Both the position numbers and the translations under genes were made by a program. Below the pieces are notes generated by a model that did not search any database, had not been told where the DNA came from, and worked only from the letters and a program-made list of their open reading frames with translations. From Bacillus sp. FJAT-50079 (GTDB lineage Bacteria; Bacillota; Bacilli; Bacillales; Bacillaceae_C), in contig NZ_JAGYPD010000003.1 of the NCBI RefSeq assembly GCF_018343515.1, positions 140,116 to 204,115 of the forward strand: a stretch of DNA of 64,000 nucleotides. Reading direction: 5' to 3'. This document shows positions 1 to 7,464 of the stretch, piece by piece (position 1 is the stretch's first letter; every line of letters begins with the position of its first letter).

Positions 1-279
1 GGTGGAAACGAAGGTATTAAGGCGTCAGGTATTACAGATTATGATTCTATTGGTCTATTTGGTATTGATGCAACTGAACAAGAAATTTTAAATATAATTA
101 ATGGAGAACCACAAAAATCTTCTGTGAGTCTAGGCGGCGGAAAGGCACATGGTCAACAATTAATTGACATAGCCACTGGATTATTGACTGGTGAAGATGT
201 GGAAGAAACTGTCTATATGCCAATTGAAGTGATCGATGCATCCAATGCAGAGGAATACTACAAGCGTATTTACAAATAA
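1..279 (+). CDS. Sugar ABC transporter substrate-binding protein, C-terminal part
   Basis: This is an open frame from the first base to a TAA at 277-279. It gives the last 92 residues of a protein whose start lies outside the window. It looks like the second lobe of a type I periplasmic binding protein (Peripla_BP_4, ribose/polyol type): a 'GLFGIDATEQEIL' segment where these proteins have 'VGFDxxxxxxxxI', then a conserved 'GGKAHGQQLIDIA' helix, and a C-terminus ending in 'AEEYYKRIYK'. In this family the protein sits outside the membrane as a lipoprotein and delivers a sugar or polyol to the ABC permease. The dehydrogenase that follows after 28 bp probably belongs to the same operon, so a polyol is a reasonable ligand guess. 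The ligand cannot be read from this fragment. Confidence 0.75.
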   Translation, partial: GGNEGIKASGITDYDSIGLFGIDATEQEILNIINGEPQKSSVSLGGGKAHGQQLIDIATGLLTGEDVEETVYMPIEVIDASNAEEYYKRIYK

Positions 280-307
280 GAAAAAACTTACAGCGAGGTG
301 AAGATAA

Positions 308-1372
308 GTGGCTAAAACAATGAAGGGGTTAGTGACATACGCCCCCTATGATTATCGCTACGAAGATGTACCTATTCCTGAAATTGGTGATGGGGAGATA
401 TTAATAAAGGTAAAAGGCTGTGGTATTTGCGCTGGCGATGTGAAATCGTATCATGGTGGGATTCGCATTTGGGGTACGAGTGAAGAGAATCGTTACATTG
501 AAGCACCTTGTGTAGGTGGTCATGAATTCTATGGTCAGATCGTCGCTATGGGTGAAGGTGTTACAGGATTTGAGATAGGTGATGACATTACTACGGAACA
601 AATTGTACCATGTAATGAATGTAAGTTTTGTAAAGAAGGTAAGTATTGGATGTGTACCAGATCCGCTGTTTTTGGATTTAAACAATACGCTCAGGGTGGA
701 TTTGCCGAATATGTAAAATTGGACAAAAATTGTATCAATCACAAAATTCCAAAGGAGTTTACACCCGAACAAGCCGTTTTAATAGAACCGATTGCTTGTG
801 GTATGCATGCTATCGAGAAAGCTAATATTCAACATAGTGATGTTGTTGTCATAGCAGGGCTGGGAGCCATCGGACTCTCTATGGTGAACATGGCTAAATT
901 AAACCTACCTAAAATGATTATTGGTCTTGATGTAAAGCCTAAACGCTTAGCTATGGGAAAGGATTTTGGAGCAGATGTTGTTCTTAATCCTATGGAATGC
1001 GATGTAGTTGAAGAAATCATGAAATTAACCGACGGATTAGGATGCGACGTTTATGTCGAGGCATCGGGGAGTCCTAAAAGTGTAAAACAGGGCTTAGATT
1101 CATTGAGGAATTTAGGAAGATATGTACAAATGGGTGTTTTTGCTGACGAGGTTACCGTTGACTGGAATATCATTGGAGATGGAAAAGAGCTTAATATAAT
1201 TGGTTCCCATCTATCAGCGTTAACCTTCCCATCCGTTATAAGTGGTATTCAATCTGGTGCCATTAAGACCGATGGTTTAATTTCACACACCTATCCTCTA
1301 AAGGACTGGAAGGAAGCTTTTGAGGCTACGGAAGAGAATCCAGAAGCCATTAAAATTATGTTAATACCATAA
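308..1372 (+). CDS. Zinc-dependent medium-chain polyol dehydrogenase (erythritol/L-threitol dehydrogenase-like)
   Basis: This is a 354-residue medium-chain dehydrogenase. The catalytic zinc site is visible as 'GCGICAGDVKSYHG' near residue 40 and 'GGHEFYGQIV' near residue 70. The structural zinc cysteines are in 'VPCNECKFCKEGKYWMC' (residues 101-117). The cofactor domain has 'VVIAGLGAIGLSMVNMAK' near residue 180. The start is GTG at 308, placed by a GAGGTGA ribosome site seven bases upstream. It is clearly paralogous to the dehydrogenase at 40729, sharing the zinc-site layout, an 'MKxLVxxxPxDYRxE' opening and an 'LxGAHxS' type C-terminal segment. That subgroup is usually named erythritol or L-threitol dehydrogenase, which oxidises tetritols to erythrulose with NAD. 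The exact substrate is inferred from family resemblance and from its position behind a sugar-binding protein. Confidence 0.8.
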   Translation: MAKTMKGLVTYAPYDYRYEDVPIPEIGDGEILIKVKGCGICAGDVKSYHGGIRIWGTSEENRYIEAPCVGGHEFYGQIVAMGEGVTGFEIGDDITTEQIVPCNECKFCKEGKYWMCTRSAVFGFKQYAQGGFAEYVKLDKNCINHKIPKEFTPEQAVLIEPIACGMHAIEKANIQHSDVVVIAGLGAIGLSMVNMAKLNLPKMIIGLDVKPKRLAMGKDFGADVVLNPMECDVVEEIMKLTDGLGCDVYVEASGSPKSVKQGLDSLRNLGRYVQMGVFADEVTVDWNIIGDGKELNIIGSHLSALTFPSVISGIQSGAIKTDGLISHTYPLKDWKEAFEATEENPEAIKIMLIP

Positions 1373-1435
1373 TAGTAATTTAATATTGTCCCAGGTGAAA
1401 CCAAAAATAGGGGTGATATTGGGACATTAATAGAC

Positions 1436-1480
1436 GAGGTAGACCCTTATAGAAAATATAATGGTTTTACCTCTTTTTTA
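1436..1480 (+). terminator. Probable terminator after the dehydrogenase
   Basis: GAGGTAGACC pairs with GGTTTTACCTC (wobble pairs inside) around an A/T-rich loop, followed directly by a run of seven T. It lies 64 bp after the dehydrogenase stop codon. Confidence 0.6.
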
Positions 1481-1921
1481 ATTTTACTTATGGAATCAAG
1501 AATACGAAAAGATTAAAAAGGAACTTGCTTATGGAGCTAGTGCTTAGGAAAAAGCAATTGTAATAAAAAACATCTTTTATCAAAAAAGGCTTGGTCCACA
1601 TTGTATTGATTTTTATTTGGGACCTTTGTTACTGCAAACGATGATATAGGTAATGATGTGTTTTTTTAGTATATTTTGAAAGCAAATTTTAGAGAAAAAG
1701 AACTCTACTCAAGTTGTTTGGCAGTGGAGCTGGAGTATAGCTTAATCGCTTAAGTGAGACTAGATCAATACGGATACACTCCATTAATTAGATAAAGCAG
1801 CAGGACTTTCATCTGCTTCATTATTTTTTACTAAAATCATGTTCACTGAAGAAAGCCCCATTCTATCAAATATGAGCTATGATAAAGATATAAAAGCTTG
1901 GGGTAGAAAGGAGGACTTTCG
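1481..1921. other. Non-coding interval
   Basis: I see no reading frame with a plausible start and ribosome site on either strand. The DNA is AT-rich and has no recognisable repeat. A strong AAAGGAGG site at the end belongs to the gene at 1922. Confidence 0.5.
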
Positions 1922-2452
1922 ATGACTTCATATACATATCAATTGCCCTTTTATCGAGGAAGGCTAAAACCAATCGAGATTTTTGATGATCAGCAACAGA
2001 AGCTCGGATCGTTTCAGCGCTATTACCGTAATACTATCCAAAAAATAATCGATCGAGTGATGGGATATGACTTTGCCCTTAATGTTCGTTCACTTGACGC
2101 TGATCATCAATTAATTTGTGAGTTGATGGAGGAAATGCATTTCAAATCTTGGTTGCGCACAACATGGAAAGGGTATTCGCGCAACTTGGGGGATTTTACA
2201 CTCCATGATAAGTCGAAAATTAAGACTCATCCCCGAATGGAAGTGCATACTAGTGTTGGAGATACATATTTGATTCAAAAAGATTTTGCGGATAGAAGGG
2301 TTTGGTTCAAAGATAAAGATGGGAGGACATTGGCGGAGGTTACTTATGATAAAATTATGCCACCACAAACCATTAATATTCATTTACATTCCTCGGAATT
2401 ACAAGTCTATGAGGCCGCAGTTCTCTATTATATTTTAAGCATGAAATATTGA
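1922..2452 (+). CDS. Tubby C-terminal-like (LURP/YxjI-type) domain protein
   Basis: The protein has 176 residues and no signal peptide. It starts at ATG 1922 behind AAAGGAGG. Short beta-strand-like blocks alternate with polar turns: 'YQLPFYRGRLKPIEIFD', then 'KLGSFQRYYRN', 'SWLRTTWKGYSRNLGDFTLHD' and 'RVWFKDKDGRTLAEVTYD'. This resembles the small bacterial proteins annotated as tubby C-terminal domain-like, the YxjI/LURP-one-related fold. Their job in bacteria is not settled; membrane-lipid binding or scramblase-like roles have been suggested for the fold. The match is by overall pattern rather than a diagnostic motif. The neighbour at 2518 starts just downstream and the two may be co-transcribed. 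Confidence 0.45.
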   Translation: MTSYTYQLPFYRGRLKPIEIFDDQQQKLGSFQRYYRNTIQKIIDRVMGYDFALNVRSLDADHQLICELMEEMHFKSWLRTTWKGYSRNLGDFTLHDKSKIKTHPRMEVHTSVGDTYLIQKDFADRRVWFKDKDGRTLAEVTYDKIMPPQTINIHLHSSELQVYEAAVLYYILSMKY

Positions 2453-2517
2453 AGTACTTTTATATAAGAATAATCAATCTCCTTTTTGCCTATAACTGTT
2501 GCAAAGGAGTTGATCGA

Positions 2518-3111
2518 GTGGTTTATGTCGAGATTTTGGCTAGTATTGTATTGATCGCGGCATTTATTCATTTTCAAATGACGAAAAGAAAAAACAAATA
2601 TAATCTAGATTTAATTAGTGAGCAACTTTGCTCAAGTGATGAATTAAAAAAGACGCTTGCAATGGGATTATATTTACGGTTTAAACAGGAAGATGAAGAG
2701 GTGGAATACTCCTCTGCTTTCATTAAGGAAGATCCGTTGTTTTTTGAAAATTTTGTAGCGGATGTTTTTGAGCGAGTTAGCGGGGGAAGGGCTTGGGTAT
2801 TGCCGCCAAATGGAGATTACGGTGTAGATTTTGAATATGATACGGAAGAGGGAAAGTACTTAGCTCAGGTTAAATGCCAAAAAGATGATTTGCCATTTGA
2901 TCCGATTGCGTTAATCCATTCGAATGTGGTGAAAAGAGATGCGGTTGGTGGTTATGTCATAACAACAGGAGCTTTTACGTCGGCAGCTAAAAGGTATGCC
3001 GACGGATTGAATGTTGAATTAATTGATGGTGTGAAGCTTGTGGAATTATGGATAGAAGGACTTCAAGAGAATCAAGAGGAAGTAATAAAGGCAATTCCTG
3101 AATGGACGTAA
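2518..3111 (+). CDS. Membrane-anchored Mrr-type restriction endonuclease-like protein
   Basis: An N-terminal hydrophobic segment ('VEILASIVLIAAFIHF') is followed by a basic stretch and a cytoplasmic domain. The C-terminal half carries the PD-(D/E)XK pattern of the Mrr catalytic family: 'FENFVADVFERVSGG', 'GDYGVDFEYD' supplying the acidic residue, and 'YLAQVKCQ' supplying the Q-x-K. It then has the usual 'GYVITTGAFTSAAKRYADG' and 'ELIDGVKLVELW' segments. The frame is open from an ATG at 2449, but I chose GTG 2518 because AAAGGAG lies eight bases upstream, giving 197 residues. Proteins of this type are thought to cut DNA, often modified DNA. The substrate here is unknown. Part of its C-terminal coding sequence recurs, decayed, at 3755-3888. 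Confidence 0.65.
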   Translation: MVYVEILASIVLIAAFIHFQMTKRKNKYNLDLISEQLCSSDELKKTLAMGLYLRFKQEDEEVEYSSAFIKEDPLFFENFVADVFERVSGGRAWVLPPNGDYGVDFEYDTEEGKYLAQVKCQKDDLPFDPIALIHSNVVKRDAVGGYVITTGAFTSAAKRYADGLNVELIDGVKLVELWIEGLQENQEEVIKAIPEWT

Positions 3112-3150
3112 ATTTGAGAGTGCTAGAGAAAAATAAAAGCTACTACACCT

Positions 3151-3190
3151 ATCAACGCTTGGATTTAAACCCAAGCGTTGATTTATTGGT
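3151..3190 (+). terminator. Terminator after the Mrr-like gene
   Basis: ATCAACGCTTGG and CCAAGCGTTGAT form a perfect 12-bp stem with an eight-base loop, 39 bp after the stop codon. The T-tract is short, so it is a good but not ideal intrinsic terminator. Confidence 0.7.
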
Positions 3191-3224
3191 ATGCTATTTC
3201 AAATGTTGAACAATAAACGTACTG

Positions 3225-3368
3225 TTAAAGATTATCTGTATTAATTCTTGGGGTGTCTTGTTCAAGAGCCGCAGTTGCACTAGCATTATCATTATGTCGA
3301 TCGTTTTTGGATCTATCTAATTTACTGTTACTTTCTATGTGTTTGGATGTTTTCTTTTTGTCAGCCAC
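3225..3368 (-). CDS. Small Lys/Asn-rich protein, possibly spore-associated
   Basis: This is a 47-residue frame on the minus strand beginning with GTG at 3368 behind a near-perfect AGGAGGTGAT site. The sequence begins 'ADKKKTSKHIESNSKLDRSK' and is strongly hydrophilic, with no cysteine, no hydrophobic core and no membrane segment. Composition and length resemble minor small acid-soluble spore proteins or other tiny sporulation proteins of bacilli. I cannot assign it to a named family. Support is the ribosome site, the compact frame and the neighbouring genes of similar kind. Confidence 0.45.
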   Translation of the reverse strand: MADKKKTSKHIESNSKLDRSKNDRHNDNASATAALEQDTPRINTDNL

Positions 3369-3754
3369 TTTATCACCTCCTATGGATAATATGTCCAACT
3401 TTTACTTTGAAAATAAAAATGATTAAAGCATATTTCTTAATGCTTTAAACAAAGCGATGTTTGAACGACGGTAGAAGGCTTTAGCGCTTTTTTTTGGAAT
3501 ATTTCAGGATTAAAAACTGACTTTTCAATTTGTAGCTCAAGCGATTGTTTAACTAAATGATAATGTAAATTCAAGCTGGATCTGACATATCGGTTCAGCT
3601 TTTTATTAAAAAAATTCCTTCGATCAGGCTTTCATGGATTAGCCAAGATATGAGTTGCTCTTTTGGTAATGTAGTCTAACTTTTGGGGGCATTAGAAGCA
3701 ATGCTATTTTTCTTATTCAAGTAAATGACAGTTTTATTAAAGGGCAATTAAAAA
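3369..3754. other. Non-coding interval
   Basis: Only short frames without ribosome sites occur here. The upstream region of the small gene ending at 3225 lies at its left edge. No repeat or known element is recognised up to the Mrr-derived scrap that begins at 3755. Confidence 0.4.
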
Positions 3755-3888
3755 ACGCCAGCGGCTAAAAGGTATATCGGCAGATAAAATGTTGAATTAA
3801 TTGATGGTGTGAAGCTTGTGGAATGATGGATAGAAGGACTTCAAGAGGATCAGAAGGAAAATAATAGAGACCATTGAATGGACGTAAA
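3755..3888 (+). pseudogene. Decayed duplicate of the Mrr-like gene C-terminus
   Basis: The DNA closely repeats 2978-3112, the last 45 or so codons of the intact gene, through 'GCTAAAAGGTAT', 'GTTGAATTAATTGATGGTGT' and the final 'GAATGGACGTAAAT'. Base changes and small insertions or deletions break the frame, including a TGA where the intact copy has a leucine codon. No start or upstream domain is present. It is the leftover of a local duplication or of a second gene copy that was mostly deleted. Confidence 0.85.
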
Positions 3889-3889
3889 T

Positions 3890-3918
3890 AAGGAGCGAAC
3901 TAATATCATTCGCTCCTT
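3890..3918 (-). terminator. Terminator hairpin for the minus-strand small gene
   Basis: AAGGAGCGAA and TTCGCTCCTT pair perfectly over ten bases with a nine-base loop. It lies just beyond the stop codon of the small minus-strand gene at 3925. Confidence 0.6.
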
Positions 3919-3924
3919 ATAATA

Positions 3925-4077
3925 TTATTGCTTCTTTTTCCGTTTCTTGTTGTTTTGTTTTTGAGCAGCGGTCAACGGTTCGTTCGCATATTCTTCGTTC
4001 ATGCCCGCACCAAAGTCAGGTCCTTTTTCGGGATTCATACCTTCAATATTACTAGCTGTTCTTTTTGTCTTTGGCAA
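3925..4077 (-). CDS. Small spore-protein-like protein, copy 1 of 3
   Basis: This is a 50-residue minus-strand frame from TTG at 4077, eight bases behind GGAGG. The middle reads '[19 protein letters not shown]' and the tail is basic, '[10 protein letters not shown]'. That tail resembles minor spore proteins such as SspO, whose C-terminus is a similar QNNKKRK block, so a small acid-soluble spore protein is a fair guess. The match is short and the name is not secure. It has an intact paralogue at 4235-4387 and a broken one at 4898-5025. Confidence 0.55.
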   Translation of the reverse strand: MPKTKRTASNIEGMNPEKGPDFGAGMNEEYANEPLTAAQKQNNKKRKKKQ

Positions 4078-4234
4078 CGCACTCACCTCCATCGATTATT
4101 CTGTGGCGCATATGTGAAAAGTATTCCTTTGTTTTTGCGTTACTTGCCATATTTGTATCAACTATTAAAGTAGTAGCGCTTATCTCGATCATGGAGGACT
4201 GAAAAATACTTTCGGTTCGCTCCAATGAGAATTA

Positions 4235-4387
4235 TTATTGCTTCCTTTTCTGTTTCTTGTTGTTTTGGCTTGGAATAGTAGTCAACGGATCGGTTGCAAG
4301 TTCCTCCCTCAAACGTGCCCTAAAGTCATTTCCCTTTTCAGGTTGCATTTCATTCAAATGATTGTCTGTTCGTTTCCCATTAGGCAT
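4235..4387 (-). CDS. Small spore-protein-like protein, copy 2 of 3
   Basis: This 50-residue frame starts at ATG 4387 behind GAGGTGA. It aligns end to end with copy 1: 'MQPEKGNDFRARLREEL' against '[17 protein letters not shown]', and 'QNNKKQKRKQ' against '[10 protein letters not shown]'. The equal length and the shared tail show a tandem duplication. Conservation at the termini, with more drift in the middle, suggests both copies were expressed. The minor spore protein assignment rests on the same tail as for copy 1. Confidence 0.55.
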   Translation of the reverse strand: MPNGKRTDNHLNEMQPEKGNDFRARLREELATDPLTTIPSQNNKKQKRKQ

Positions 4388-4423
4388 TTCTTTCACCTCA
4401 ACATTTAGCTTGCGCCCTACTTG

Positions 4424-4813
4424 TTATTTGACGATTACCTTTCCGACCATTCCTTTGTTTACATGATATCGGCATATGAATTCATATGTACCGGACTTTA
4501 TTGGTTTCAAGGTAATGTTTTTTTCTTCTCCCGGCTGAACTTCAACGTCAATTCCTAGCTTTTCCACTGTGAAGGTGTGCTCATTATTACCTATGTTTTT
4601 CAATATCAAAGTTGTCGTTCTTCCATTAGGAATAGTAATGACATTCGGATTAAAGTAATCATCGTTCATCTCTACCTCAATTGCTTTCGCCGTCTGCATA
4701 GGCTGTGTTACGGCGCCAGATTTGGCAAATACGGAAAATGAGCCTGAAGTTGTCACAACCATAGTCATCGCAAGTAAAACGATCAAACCTGTTAACCATT
4801 TTTTCATAGACAT
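4424..4813 (-). CDS. Exported cupredoxin-domain (blue copper) protein
   Basis: The protein has about 129 residues with a classical signal peptide: 'MKKW', a hydrophobic core 'LTGLIVLLAMTMVV' and a likely cleavage after 'FSVFAKSGA'. The mature part is a cupredoxin fold. The type 1 copper ligands are visible as His in 'GNNEHTFTVE' and as Cys, His and Met in 'FICRYHVNKGMVGKV'. I chose ATG 4813 because it sits seven bases behind GGAGGG; the TTG at 4819 is too close to that site. In this family the protein carries electrons or binds copper at the outer face of the membrane. The partner is not visible here. Confidence 0.8.
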   Translation of the reverse strand: MSMKKWLTGLIVLLAMTMVVTTSGSFSVFAKSGAVTQPMQTAKAIEVEMNDDYFNPNVITIPNGRTTTLILKNIGNNEHTFTVEKLGIDVEVQPGEEKNITLKPIKSGTYEFICRYHVNKGMVGKVIVK

Positions 4814-4897
4814 TTGCAATCCCTCCTTTCCTGAAAAGTAAATTGGCTAGGGGCAGTTATATTGACGTGTTAAGCTAGAGTCGCAATGCCGTGCACT

Positions 4898-5025
4898 TTA
4901 CCACATTACCCATTCTTTTTTCGTTATTAGATTATATTCTTCGTTCATGTTTGCTCCAAAATCGGTTCCTTTTTCGAGGCTCAGTCCAATTAATATTACT
5001 AGCAATTCTTTTTCTTTTTCGGCAT
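4898..5025 (-). pseudogene. Frameshifted third copy of the small spore-like gene
   Basis: Read on the minus strand from ATG 5025, the DNA starts like copy 1 ('MPKKKKN' against 'MPKTKRT') and shares CTAGTAATATT. One extra base early on then shifts the frame into stops. In the shifted frame the coding sense resumes as 'LEKGTDFGANMNEEY', matching '[15 protein letters not shown]' of copy 1. The basic tail is lost. This is a decayed member of the tandem set. Confidence 0.7.
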
Positions 5026-5325
5026 TTCCTTCACCATTGATTAGTATGTGTGCGTTAGTAAAATATATTCCAGAACTTAGGAGGGGCATCGTTTGCGATT
5101 GCATTTTCATTAGTTCAATGTGCAGAACAATGGAGAGAGGGGGAGCAGTGAGCAACATCCTATTTTTTTCTAGGAAAATACCGAAAATTATTATTGTACT
5201 AAAATAAAATTTATAAAAATTTTTGCAAAAAGTGAAAGCGTGACCATATGTGTTAGCTCAGGAATGGATCTTCCTACCTATTGTGTATCGAATATTTGTT
5301 TTAACTCAAATTATCTAAAAACTTA

Positions 5326-5354
5326 TTGACTACTAAAAAATTTGCACATATAAT
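5326..5354 (+). promoter_or_regulatory. SigA-type promoter of the tetR operon
   Basis: TTGACT at 5326-5331 and a perfect TATAAT at 5349-5354 are separated by exactly 17 bases. The operator-like palindrome starts four bases after the -10 box. Confidence 0.8.
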
Positions 5355-5357
5355 TAG

Positions 5358-5373
5358 CCTAACGTTTGTTAGG
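5358..5373 (+). promoter_or_regulatory. Operator-like inverted repeat, probable TetR autoregulatory site
   Basis: CCTAAC-GTTT-GTTAGG has perfect six-base arms. It covers the expected transcription start, between the -10 box and the ribosome site of the TetR gene. Binding there would block initiation, which fits autoregulation. Confidence 0.7.
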
Positions 5374-5383
5374 TGGTGAATAT

Positions 5384-5974
5384 ATGCGTGAAAAATTAAT
5401 AAATGCGGCAATAAAACAATATGCTTTGCATGGGTATCATGGAGCAACGGTGAAGAAAATTGCTGATGAGGTTGGGATAAAGCCACCTTCCATCTATTTT
5501 TTCTTTAAAAATAAGGAAGATTTATTTATGGCTGCGTTTAAACAGTTATTAGATAACCACTTTAAGAAGATGGAGAGCATTTCAAAAGAAAATTGGGACA
5601 AGCCTGTTGAAGAAATTTTTATGGCGATGATCCAGGGAATTGTTTCTCACCATAAAGGGGATATGGAAGGGACGAATGCATATATCTCACTTGTTACTTC
5701 TCCAATAGAGGAAATTTCCAAGTATCTGTATCATCACATGCTTCGTTATAACGAGTGGCTTGTCGATTTACTAGAAACGCTCCTGAAAAGCAAATATCCC
5801 AATATATCATCTCCAGAAATGGATCGTATTGTAAAAAAGTTCGTACTGATTGGTAATGGTGTTTTTTGGGGAATCAAGTTATACGATGAAGAAAATTTAG
5901 AGGAACAGCTCGTACTCGCAAATCAAATCATTCATGCATTATTCGAAGAAGTGAATGAGAAATACATTCAGTAA
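5384..5974 (+). CDS. TetR/AcrR family transcriptional regulator
   Basis: The protein has 196 residues with an N-terminal TetR helix-turn-helix at about residues 3-50: 'LINAAIKQYALHGYHGATVKKIADEVGIKPPSIYFFFKNKEDL'. The rest is a helical ligand-binding domain without a recognisable ligand signature. I chose ATG 5384 over the in-frame TTG at 5366 because TTAGGTGGTGA lies just upstream. It heads a unit of permease, DUF917 protein and hydantoinase. It probably represses itself and that unit through the palindrome at 5358-5373, and is released by a hydantoin or related compound. The effector is an inference. Confidence 0.85.
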   Translation: MREKLINAAIKQYALHGYHGATVKKIADEVGIKPPSIYFFFKNKEDLFMAAFKQLLDNHFKKMESISKENWDKPVEEIFMAMIQGIVSHHKGDMEGTNAYISLVTSPIEEISKYLYHHMLRYNEWLVDLLETLLKSKYPNISSPEMDRIVKKFVLIGNGVFWGIKLYDEENLEEQLVLANQIIHALFEEVNEKYIQ

Positions 5975-6011
5975 CATAGGTCGTAACAAGGTGAACTTTA
6001 AAAAGTGGAAG

Positions 6012-6025
6012 TCGGAAATTTCCGA
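6012..6025. other. 14-bp perfect palindrome between tetR and permease
   Basis: TCGGAAATTTCCGA is self-complementary with no loop. It differs from the operator at 5358, so it may be a second regulatory site or chance. No terminator separates the two genes. Confidence 0.35.
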
Positions 6026-6114
6026 ATATTAGGTAAGGCTTTGCGAACACTAAGAGTTTATTTGCTTTTTAAAAAGAACAATATGAACAATCCAAATTTA
6101 GGGGGCAAAAGAAA

Positions 6115-7434
6115 ATGGCAACAAAAGCGAAGGCAACAATTGGAGATGATTATTCGTTAACAAGGGTGCCAATGTCAGCGCGACAATCATTATGGAGTAT
6201 TACGATTGTACGAGTTGGGGCATTAGCAACAATTAGCCAGTTTATGCTAGGCGCGACGTTAGGGTATGGAATGACATTTTGGCAAGCATTCTGGGCGACA
6301 GTGCTAGGCAGTATCATTTTACAAGTCATCAGTTTTCTTCTAGGTTATGCTGGTGCACGTGAAGGACTTTCAACTAGTTTGTTGTCAAGGTATACAGGTT
6401 TTGGGCGATATGGATCAAGTATTATCGGAGCGGTCATTGCGATTGCTTGTATTGGTTGGTTTGGCGTTCAGAACTCTGTGTTTGCCGAAGGGATTGTGCA
6501 GGCAACTCAAGGGAAATTATCGCTTCCTATCGCTGCGATCATTACTGGATTAGGGGTTACAGTACTCGTAATTTTTGGTTTTAAGCTATTAAGTATCACT
6601 GCAACGATTACTGTGCCTGCTTTCCTATTAGCAGTTGGATTTGGGATTTATCACGTATTGAGTGATTATTCGTTTACTGATTTATTAGCTGCTTCTCCAG
6701 CTGGTGATGCATTGTCAATGGGCGCTGCTGCTACGATGGTTGCAGGAGGATTTATTATTGGTGCTGTTATTACACCAGACTTTAGTCGATTTGCTAAAAG
6801 TAGTAAAGATGTTTTTTGGATGGCAACGATCGGTGTTCTTGTTGGTGAACTAGGGATAAATATGATTGCCGTATTACTTGCACTTGCTGCTAGAACAAAC
6901 GACATTGTCAATATTATGGTAACAACAGCCGGCTGGTTCGGTGCATTCGTTGTTGTATTATCTACAGTAAAAATTAATAATTTGAATTTGTATTCTTCCT
7001 CACTAGGATTCACAAATATATTCGACTCTTTATTTAACATTAAACTGAATCGAGGAAAAGTAACACTGATTATCGGAGTAATTGGTACATTACTATCGAT
7101 TATTGGAATTTTAGACTATTTTGTTGGTTTTCTTGTCTTCCTTGGTGTGCTTGTTCCGCCTATTGCCGGAATTATCGTAGTTGAGTATTTTATTTTAAAA
7201 ACACACCGAAAAGAATTAGATGAAACACGGAAGGAAGGAACATTACCGGAAGTTGGGAAAATGCACCCAATTACAATTATTGCCTGGATTGCTGGATTTG
7301 CTGCTGGTTATACAATCACAATTGGTATTCCATCGATCAATTCACTTTTAATTAGTGGGCTCGTTTATTATATTGGCGCACTGATTATAAGAAATTCTAC
7401 AAAGAACGGAAAAATTGAAGGCAAAGCAATATAA
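6115..7434 (+). CDS. NCS1-family cytosine/purine permease (CodB-like)
   Basis: This is a 439-residue polytopic membrane protein with about twelve hydrophobic segments. It has the NCS1 features near the N-terminus: 'RVPMSARQSLWSITIVRVGA' and the 'FMLGATLGYGMTFWQAF' segment, then 'LLSRYTGFGRYGS' and 'GWFGVQNSVFAEG'. Family members carry cytosine, purines, allantoin or hydantoins with a cation. Here the next two genes are a DUF917 protein and a hydantoinase/oxoprolinase, so a hydantoin or related ring amide is the likely cargo. The start ATG lies about ten bases behind AGGGGG. The gene is 140 bp after tetR, with no terminator between them. Confidence 0.85.
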   Translation: MATKAKATIGDDYSLTRVPMSARQSLWSITIVRVGALATISQFMLGATLGYGMTFWQAFWATVLGSIILQVISFLLGYAGAREGLSTSLLSRYTGFGRYGSSIIGAVIAIACIGWFGVQNSVFAEGIVQATQGKLSLPIAAIITGLGVTVLVIFGFKLLSITATITVPAFLLAVGFGIYHVLSDYSFTDLLAASPAGDALSMGAAATMVAGGFIIGAVITPDFSRFAKSSKDVFWMATIGVLVGELGINMIAVLLALAARTNDIVNIMVTTAGWFGAFVVVLSTVKINNLNLYSSSLGFTNIFDSLFNIKLNRGKVTLIIGVIGTLLSIIGILDYFVGFLVFLGVLVPPIAGIIVVEYFILKTHRKELDETRKEGTLPEVGKMHPITIIAWIAGFAAGYTITIGIPSINSLLISGLVYYIGALIIRNSTKNGKIEGKAI

Positions 7435-7464
7435 GGTAATTACAATTAATGGAGGTTTAAAGAC

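Noticed and set aside
3928-4173. Plus-strand 81-codon frame
   Set aside because: It is the complement of the small minus-strand gene at 3925-4077, which has a strong ribosome site and a paralogue.
4947-5207. Plus-strand 86-codon frame
   Set aside because: It lies opposite the broken spore-like copy, has no ribosome site and has a composition typical of an antisense shadow.
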